A DNA stretch of 64,000 nt from Paraburkholderia fynbosensis (GTDB lineage Bacteria; Pseudomonadota; Gammaproteobacteria; Burkholderiales; Burkholderiaceae): the NCBI RefSeq assembly GCF_902859935.1, contig NZ_CADIKI010000025.1:1-64000 (forward strand). The letters are read 5' to 3'. The notes below the pieces were generated by a model. It did no database searches. It worked only from the letters and a program-made list of their open reading frames with translations, and had not been told where the DNA came from. Positions 59,123 to 64,000 of the stretch are shown one piece after another (positions within the stretch are counted from its first letter, which is position 1; each line of letters begins with the position of its first letter). The position numbers were made by a program, and so were the translations under genes.

Positions 59123-59427
59123 AGGTCGTCCCCGCTTTCAGTAGCGGCTGTGCCTGCGGTATTCATGGGCAGCGGTTTCAGCGTCTCGCCGTCGAGCACG
59201 CGCACCTGCTGCTCGACCTTTTCGAGCTGCTGCTGGCAAAACGCCACGAGGGCCGCGCCGCGCCGATACGCGCTCAACGACTCCTCGAGACTCAGGCTGC
59301 CGCCTTCCATGCGCGCCACCAGCGCTTCCAGTTCTGCCTGAGCGGCCTCGTAGTTCTCGGGCAGCGGCGTGGTATCGACGCCTTCGGCTGGCGCAGCAGC
59401 AGTATCTTTCGACGCGGTCTTCGCCAT
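59119..59427 (-). CDS. xseB: Exodeoxyribonuclease VII small subunit
   Basis: A 102-residue XseB: PENYEAAQAELEALVARMEG, SLEESLSAYRRGAALVAFCQ, QQLEKVEQQVRVLDG, the compact helical family core. It pairs with XseA, not in the window, to degrade single-stranded DNA. First gene of xseB-ispA-dxs. An upstream in-frame ATG at 59439 is less likely. Confidence 0.94.
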   Translation of the reverse strand: MAKTASKDTAAAPAEGVDTTPLPENYEAAQAELEALVARMEGGSLSLEESLSAYRRGAALVAFCQQQLEKVEQQVRVLDGETLKPLPMNTAGTAATESGDDL

Positions 59428-59637
59428 GAATAGTCGCAAAATTAAAACAAGTCGGACATTCTACGGCAAAAGCGCCATTTCCGAGCCGCTCGCCGGCCTG
59501 CGTCGCGCGTGCGCGTTCCGCGCCGCCCCTGAAGTCTCGCAGAAAAAAAACGATTGGTCTGCGGCGAAAATCCCGAACTTTCCTGACAATTTTGACCCAA
59601 ATCAGGGACTTAAGCGCCCCAAAGAAGGGGAAACGGG

Positions 59638-59643
59638 TATAAT
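59638..59643 (+). promoter_or_regulatory. Candidate -10 element for the Rieske oxygenase gene
   Basis: A perfect TATAAT 71 nt upstream of ATG 59715. The position 17 bp further upstream (CGCCCC) is a poor -35, so activation or another spacing may be needed. The 287-nt region 59428-59714 also serves divergent xseB. Confidence 0.45.
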
Positions 59644-59714
59644 CGCGGGCTCCCTAAATCGAATCTATCGATGGTTGGGTTGTTCACTGCTTTCACGTCT
59701 TCACGGGAGTGGGA

Positions 59715-60821
59715 ATGTCCAATCTGAGCAATGCATTGCAGTTGCGGTCTGTCCACAGCCAGCTGCCAGTCACGGCTTACTTTGACGAAGCGCTCGTTAC
59801 GCGCGAAATCGAAACCCTTTTCAAGAAAGGTCCTCGTTATATCGGCCACGCTCTCATGGTGCCCGAAGCGGGGGATTATTTTGCCTTGCCCAGCGAAAGC
59901 GAGGGGCGTGTGCTCGTCCGTAACCAGCAGTCCCAAGTCGAATTGCTGTCGAACGTGTGCCGCCACCGGCAGGCCATCATGCTCAACGGCCGCGGCCAGA
60001 CGGAGAACATCGTCTGCCCGCTGCATCGCTGGACGTACGACCTGAAGGGCGAACTCCTCGGTGCGCCCCATTTCGCCGACAACCCCTGCCTGAATCTCGG
60101 CGCCACGCCGCTGCAGAACTGGCAAGGGCTGCTGTTCGAAGCCCAGGGGCGCGACGTCGCACGCGATCTCGCACGCCTCGGCACCAAGAAACATTTCGAC
60201 TTCTCGGGCTTCATGTTCGACCACGTCGAGGTGCACGAGTGCAACTACAACTGGAAGACCTTCATCGAGGTCTATCTGGAGGACTATCACGTCGCACCGT
60301 TCCATCCGGGCCTCGGCAGCTTTGTCAATTGCGACGACCTGACGTGGGAGTTCGGCGAGTGGTACAGCGTCCAGACGGTGGGCGTGCACAAGGATCTGAA
60401 GCAGCCAGGGAGCCCGACCTACCGCAAGTGGCACGACGAAGTGCTGCGTTTTCGCGGCGGCAACCCGCCCGACTTCGGCGCGATCTGGATGGTGTACTAC
60501 CCGGGCATCATGATCGAGTGGTATCCACACGTGCTGGTCGTGTCATGGCTGATTCCGCGCGGTCCGCAGAAAACCACCAACGTAGTGGAGTTCTATTACC
60601 CTGAGGAAATCGCGTTGTTCGAGCGTGATTTCGTCGAAGCCGAGCGCGCCGCGTATATGGAAACGGCCCGCGAGGACGACGAGATCGCCGAACGCATGGA
60701 CGCAGGCCGCCGCGCACTGATGGAGCGCGGCGAGTCGCAGGTCGGCCCGTATCAGAGCCCGATGGAAGACGGCATGCAGCACTTCCACGAGTTTTTGCGG
60801 CGCGAGTTGGGCGAGATCTGA
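59715..60821 (+). CDS. Rieske non-haem iron oxygenase, alpha-subunit type
   Basis: A 368-residue ring-hydroxylating-type oxygenase. Rieske ligands Cys82-x-His84 and Cys101-x2-His104 (NVCRHRQ, IVCPLHRW). The catalytic domain has Asp190-Tyr-His192 and His197 (LEDYHVAPFHPG), the mononuclear iron site with the bridging Asp. No beta subunit, ferredoxin or reductase gene lies nearby, so electron donors must be encoded elsewhere. Substrate unknown. The start has GGGAG upstream; a GTG at 59709 is an alternative. Its terminator was split by an insertion sequence. Confidence 0.9.
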   Translation: MSNLSNALQLRSVHSQLPVTAYFDEALVTREIETLFKKGPRYIGHALMVPEAGDYFALPSESEGRVLVRNQQSQVELLSNVCRHRQAIMLNGRGQTENIVCPLHRWTYDLKGELLGAPHFADNPCLNLGATPLQNWQGLLFEAQGRDVARDLARLGTKKHFDFSGFMFDHVEVHECNYNWKTFIEVYLEDYHVAPFHPGLGSFVNCDDLTWEFGEWYSVQTVGVHKDLKQPGSPTYRKWHDEVLRFRGGNPPDFGAIWMVYYPGIMIEWYPHVLVVSWLIPRGPQKTTNVVEFYYPEEIALFERDFVEAERAAYMETAREDDEIAERMDAGRRALMERGESQVGPYQSPMEDGMQHFHEFLRRELGEI

Positions 60822-60887
60822 GCGCGCTCACTCAGCGTTCGGTCACGATTCATCCGACTCTTGCGCAAGCCGCATCGACATCAGGGA

Positions 60888-60903
60888 AGACGGGCTTCGG
60901 CCC
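60888..60903 (+). terminator. Left half of a terminator interrupted by the IS, with target-site copy
   Basis: AAGACGGGCTTCGGCCC at 60887-60903 continues across the IS as GTCTTTTTTT at 62347. Removing the IS and one 12-bp copy restores AAGACGGGC-TTCG-GCCCGTCTTTTTTT, an intrinsic terminator for the Rieske gene. The copy on the left lacks the closing GTCTT and the U tract. Confidence 0.8.
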
Positions 60904-62334
60904 TAATGCCGTTCGGTTAAGGTCTCTCTTCAGGAATCGAACGGTGTAACGGAAAGGTCTGGATTCGACGGCCCGGGCGCAAGTGCGCCCGGGCCGTTTT
61001 TCGTTGGGAAGCTGCTTGAGCCGCTCGCGCAAGCGAGTCAGCAGCATGGGAAGTTTGCCGTACGAGCGCGTCACGGCCGCCCATGTCATTTCATACTGGA
61101 TGATATGGAAGGCCCGAATAAAGCTTAGATCCTCAGGCGCGTGCCCAGCATCAAGCGCGGCTTTGGCTATTTCCAGACGGATCAGGTTGTAGGCGACCAG
61201 GGCGCCCCAAAAGCTCCTGATAGACCCCTTGCACAGTCTGACTGCGAAGCGTCAGCTCCATGCCCAGCACCGACTGCTTCAATTCATGGTAGCTGGTCTC
61301 GATCTGCCAGCGACGCTCGTAGCACGCCACGATGTCGGCCGCCTTGAAACGCCGTCTATCGGTCAGCGACGTCAGCAAGATCCGTTGCCTGCCGCGGACA
61401 TCGACGGCAAGCACCGCGCGAGCTTCCCGGAATTCGGGTAGTTGCGGGCATTTCGTTCGTGCCTGCGGCGAAACGCGCATGTGCACGATCTGGTCCCCTT
61501 CGTGCCCCCTCACCACCTCCCAACGCGTATTGGACCTGGCCGGGATGATGAAATGCCGGTTCTCGCCACCCGAGACCAGGTTGCCTAGCAACTGGGCCGA
61601 CAGGAACCCCTTGTCGAACACGGTAATGGAGTTATCTGGCACGCGCGGGATAAGCTCACGCGCCCAGATCATCTCATTGATGTCGTAAGGACCGAAGCTG
61701 GCATCGCGCACCAGACGCATCGCAATGGGGGTGAGCGTGACTGCGCGCAATTGAGGATAGCTGCCCACCCGGTCATGAGTGGCGGCTGAGGCGCCAAAGT
61801 GCTTGCGGTTGGCGGCACTGTCGGCGGTTTGCAGCGTGGTGCCATCCATCGCGAACAGCGCGAAGCCCTTGAAGAGATACTTCGCCTGATCCTGCGCGAC
61901 CCAGTTCCTGGCCGATTCGTGAAACAGCCACGCCAGAGGAGCGGCGCCGGTGCACTGCCGCGCCTGGGCGATGGCGCTTTTACTGACAAATGACGCTTGC
62001 GGTGTGGGCAAGGCAAGGTCCAGTTCGTCCACGACCTCACTGATCGACTGGTGCCGGTACCACGCCAGCGCAATCACCAGCCATACGACCTGCTGCGCGG
62101 GTAGCCGGCGCCGACGAATGCTCGCACTGGCACTGGCCTGTACCGCACATTCGATCCACTCGTACGGAAGATGCTGCCCCAGCCGGTCCCATTCGAACGG
62201 CCGCTGTGATTCGACCAATGGGCGTAGATCATCGACCAGCATGGCGATGAAAGTTAACACCGCTGCGTCACGTTTACAACCACTTTGCGCCACAAACAAA
62301 AAATGCCGTTCAGTCGCTTAACTGAACGGCATTA
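60904..62334 (-). mobile_element. IS4-family insertion sequence, 1431 bp
   Basis: Bounded by inverted repeats TAATGCCGTTCGGTTAAG (left, 60904) and TAATGCCGTTCAGTTAAG (right, read inward from 62334), 17 of 18 matching. It is flanked by 12-bp direct repeats GGGCTTCGGCCC (60892-60903 and 62335-62346). The right end also holds a subterminal inverted copy (AATGCCGTTCAG...CTGAACGGCATT, 62302-62333) able to form a 12-bp hairpin. It carries the frameshifted transposase. Confidence 0.93.
60968..60997. other. Strong GC hairpin inside the transposase 3' region
   Basis: ACGGCCCGGGCGCA (60968-60981), loop AG, TGCGCCCGGGCCGT (60984-60997), followed on + by TTTT. A perfect 14-bp stem within coding sequence, able to stop transcription entering the element from the Rieske gene. 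Confidence 0.65.
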
Positions 62335-62356
62335 GGGCTTCGGCCCGTCTTTTTTT
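62335..62356 (+). terminator. Right target-site copy with residual terminator
   Basis: GGGCTTCGGCCC (62335-62346) then GTCTTTTTTT. The GGGC-TTCG-GCCC mini-hairpin plus T tract may still terminate weakly, but the stem has lost its outer AAGAC pairs to the other side of the IS. Confidence 0.7.
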
Positions 62357-62443
62357 GTTTAGACTTACAAGATAGCCCGGTCATCCGTCCGTGGCGTCAA
62401 GGCGCCCGACCGCAACCGCCATCGCCCGTATCGAGGAGACATC

Positions 62444-63313
62444 ATGCCCCACACTCACTACACCACTCTGATCTCCGCGACCAATCTTGCGGAACGGCTC
62501 GCCGCCGCGCCAGGCAGTGTGTTCGTCATCGATTGCCGCTTCGATCTGACCGACACGGAAGCGGGCAAGAAAGCGTATCTGGCCGGACATCTGCCGGGCG
62601 CGCATTACCTGCATCTCGATCGCGATCTGTCCGGGCCGAAGAACGGCACGAACGGGCGGCATCCGCTGCCGGATCGCGCGCGGCTGGTCGAGACGCTCGA
62701 ATCACGGGGTTTGAAGCAGGGCCAGCAAGTGGTCGCTTATGACGCGCAGGGCGGCATGTACGCCGCTCGCGTATGGTGGCTGCTGCGCTGGCTCGGACAC
62801 GACGCGGTGGCGCTGCTCGACGGCGGCCTGCCGGCCTGGCAAGCCGCCGGTCAGCCGCTGACGCAGGACGTGCCGGCCCAGAACACCGGCGACTTCAATG
62901 CCGGTGCGCCGCTCGCCGTGACGGTCGATGCGCAGACGGTCGAGCGCAATCTCGGTTCGAAGGAGCACGTGGTGGTCGATGCACGCGCGGCCGATCGCTA
63001 TCGCGGCGAGAACGAAACGCTGGATCGCGTCGGCGGCCACATCCCCGGCGCACTCAACCGCTTCTTCAAGGACAACTTCACCGCCGACGAGCGCTTCAAA
63101 TCGGCTCATACGCTGCGCGAGGAATTTCACGCGCTGCTCGGCGACACGCCGCCCGAACACGTGGTGCTGCAATGCGGCTCGGGCGTGACGGCATGCGTGA
63201 ACGCGCTGGCCATGGAGATTGCCGGCCTGCATGGCGCGGCATTGTATGCGGGCTCGTGGAGCGAATGGAGTTCTGATCCGAAGCGGCCGGTGGCGACCGG
63301 TGCGAAACCCTGA
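62444..63313 (+). CDS. sseA: 3-mercaptopyruvate sulfurtransferase
   Basis: A 289-residue two-domain rhodanese. The C-terminal domain carries the active loop Cys244-Gly-Ser-Gly-Val-Thr-Ala, the form characteristic of mercaptopyruvate rather than thiosulfate sulfurtransferases. The N-terminal domain (VIDCRFDLTDTEAGKKAYLA, YDAQGGMYAARVWWLLRWLG) lacks the catalytic Cys, as usual. GAGGAGA precedes the ATG. It transfers sulfur from 3-mercaptopyruvate in the cytoplasm. Confidence 0.93.
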   Translation: MPHTHYTTLISATNLAERLAAAPGSVFVIDCRFDLTDTEAGKKAYLAGHLPGAHYLHLDRDLSGPKNGTNGRHPLPDRARLVETLESRGLKQGQQVVAYDAQGGMYAARVWWLLRWLGHDAVALLDGGLPAWQAAGQPLTQDVPAQNTGDFNAGAPLAVTVDAQTVERNLGSKEHVVVDARAADRYRGENETLDRVGGHIPGALNRFFKDNFTADERFKSAHTLREEFHALLGDTPPEHVVLQCGSGVTACVNALAMEIAGLHGAALYAGSWSEWSSDPKRPVATGAKP

Positions 63314-63340
63314 GTCCCGGACGCCCTGAGCGATAAGCAC

Positions 63341-63376
63341 AAAGGCCGTTGCCGCCCATGGGCGGCAACGGCCTTT
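63341..63376. terminator. Palindromic bidirectional terminator
   Basis: AAAGGCCGTTGCCGCC (63341-63356), CATG, GGCGGCAACGGCCTTT (63361-63376): a perfect 16-bp stem with A and T flanks between convergent sseA and dienelactone hydrolase. Confidence 0.92.
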
Positions 63377-63413
63377 TTAATCGTACGAAGCGCGCGACGA
63401 ACCAGTTGAATCC

Positions 63414-64000
63414 TCAGGCCACCCCGTGCTGCTTGAACCACACCAGCGCGCGGCGCCAGCCATCTTCGGCATCGGCCTTCCTGTAGCTCGGCCGGTAGTC
63501 CGCGAAAAACGCATGGCCGGCATCGTCATACACGACGAACTGTGAGCCGCGCCCCGCTTCCGGGCCTTGCGCAATGGCCTGCTTCATCTGCTCGAGCGTG
63601 TCTTGCGGGATGCTCTGATCCTGCAAACCGTAGAGTCCCAACACCGGCGCATGCAAGCGCGCGACCTGATCGAGCGGATTGGCCGGCGTGTTCGCGGTTT
63701 TGGCGCCCGCCACGCGGCCATACCAGGCGACGCCCGCCTTGAGCCGCGGGTTGTGTTCGGCATATAGCCACGCAATCCGCCCGCCCCAGCAAAACCCGTT
63801 CACGCCGAGCCGGTTCAGATCGCCGCCATGCTCGCCGGCCCACGCGACGGTCGCGTCGAGATCGCCCATGACCTGCTCGTCCGGCACCTTGCTGACCAGT
63901 TGCTCGTTGAGCTGCTGCATGCTCGTGAAAACGGTCGGGTCGCCCTGCCGCTGATACAGATCCGGTGCGATCGCCAGATAACCCTCCTTGGCGAAGCGGC
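63414..64000 (-). CDS. Dienelactone hydrolase family protein (5' end outside the window)
   Basis: At least 195 C-terminal residues of an alpha/beta hydrolase; reading continues in frame to the window edge (FAKEGYLAIAPDLYQRQGDP). The catalytic triad is visible: Cys in VNGFCWGGRIAWLYA, Asp in LGLYGLQDQSIP, and His in DDAGHAFFADYRPSY. The Cys nucleophile is typical of carboxymethylenebutenolidase-type enzymes. Many genomes carry several paralogues; the substrate is unknown. An internal ATG at 63920 is not the start, since the family's upstream strand is present beyond it. Confidence 0.88.
   Translation of the reverse strand, partial: RFAKEGYLAIAPDLYQRQGDPTVFTSMQQLNEQLVSKVPDEQVMGDLDATVAWAGEHGGDLNRLGVNGFCWGGRIAWLYAEHNPRLKAGVAWYGRVAGAKTANTPANPLDQVARLHAPVLGLYGLQDQSIPQDTLEQMKQAIAQGPEAGRGSQFVVYDDAGHAFFADYRPSYRKADAEDGWRRALVWFKQHGVA

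Larger units (their letters stand above)
60850..62299 (-). pseudogene. IS4-type transposase, frameshifted
   Basis: A DDE transposase in two frames. The main part (62299 or 62242 to about 61213) contains SISEVVDELDLALPTPQASF, LFAMDGTTLQTADSAANRKH (first catalytic Asp), NSITVFDKGFLSAQLLGNL (second Asp) and YERRWQIETSYHELKQSVLG (Y-R-E-K-type Glu motif). At 61209-61212 a run of four A (+ strand) where three would keep frame shifts reading. The C-terminal part (WGALVAYNLIRLEIAKAALD, MTWAAVTRSYGKLPMLLTRL) continues in the next frame to 60850. The product is probably inactive unless frameshifting or a sequence error is involved. The stop lies outside the element. Confidence 0.85.

Noticed and set aside
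1..64000. CRISPR array, prophage or toxin-antitoxin system
   Set aside because: No regularly spaced direct repeats, cas genes, phage structural genes or convincing toxin-antitoxin pair were seen.

Overview
The window looks like a chromosome segment of a Burkholderiaceae beta-proteobacterium, most likely Paraburkholderia or a close relative. This rests on high GC with strong third-position bias and on characteristic gene sets: rpsU-yqeY-dnaG-rpoD, dxs-ispA-xseB, a CbtBA cobalt transporter under a B12 riboswitch, DUF4148 and DUF1656 proteins and OmpC-type porins. No species can be named from sequence alone.
Layout. Positions 1-225 hold the leader and promoter of an rRNA operon that leaves the window to the left. 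At 0.6-3 kb are cbtBA with the riboswitch, a CobC-like phosphatase relative lacking its catalytic His, and a small secreted protein. At 3.2-6.4 kb a KaiC-like double ATPase is coupled to a hybrid histidine kinase. At 6.6-12.2 kb a MarR regulator heads an aryl-acid/drug efflux operon (FUSC, DUF1656, HlyD, NodT-type channel). At 12.4-15.2 kb lies a single-chain molybdenum hydroxylase (Mo-cofactor subunit fused to its [2Fe-2S] subunit), then IS6 debris. At 15.9-23.9 kb is a xylose locus: xylA, xylFGH and the divergent xylR-galM. At 24-27 kb are small metabolic and regulatory genes. At 27-32.3 kb a large FAD/Fe-S dehydrogenase, a DUF1338 (HglS-like) enzyme and a divergent LysR regulator suggest the end of lysine catabolism through D-2-hydroxyglutarate. 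At 32.3-36.1 kb are an HPPD-family dioxygenase, pcaQ and pcaHG for aromatic catabolism. At 36.3-45.3 kb are a D,D-peptidase, a LysE exporter, a cold-shock protein, an acyl-CoA ligase facing a Crp/Fnr regulator, a solitary transposase N-terminal domain and two convergent porins. From 45.3 to 47.0 kb is a gene-poor, visibly AT-richer stretch ending at an odd 88-nt tRNA. From 47.3 to 59.4 kb is the housekeeping block: rpoD, dnaG, yqeY, rpsU, a flavoprotein, tsaD, folE2, dxs, ispA, xseB. The right end has a Rieske oxygenase, an IS4-type insertion sequence that split that gene's terminator, a mercaptopyruvate sulfurtransferase and a partial dienelactone hydrolase.
How the parts fit. The xylose block imports, mutarotates and isomerises xylose, with no xylulokinase in the window. 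The pca and HPPD genes and the possible 2-hydroxyglutarate module feed aromatic and amino-acid carbon to central metabolism. The housekeeping block couples translation, replication, transcription, isoprenoid and tRNA-modification functions.
Most worth a second look: the class-II-shaped tRNA with anticodon CAU, the Mo/[2Fe-2S] gene fusion, the KaiC-kinase pair, the probable leaderless marR transcript and the exactly dissectable IS insertion.
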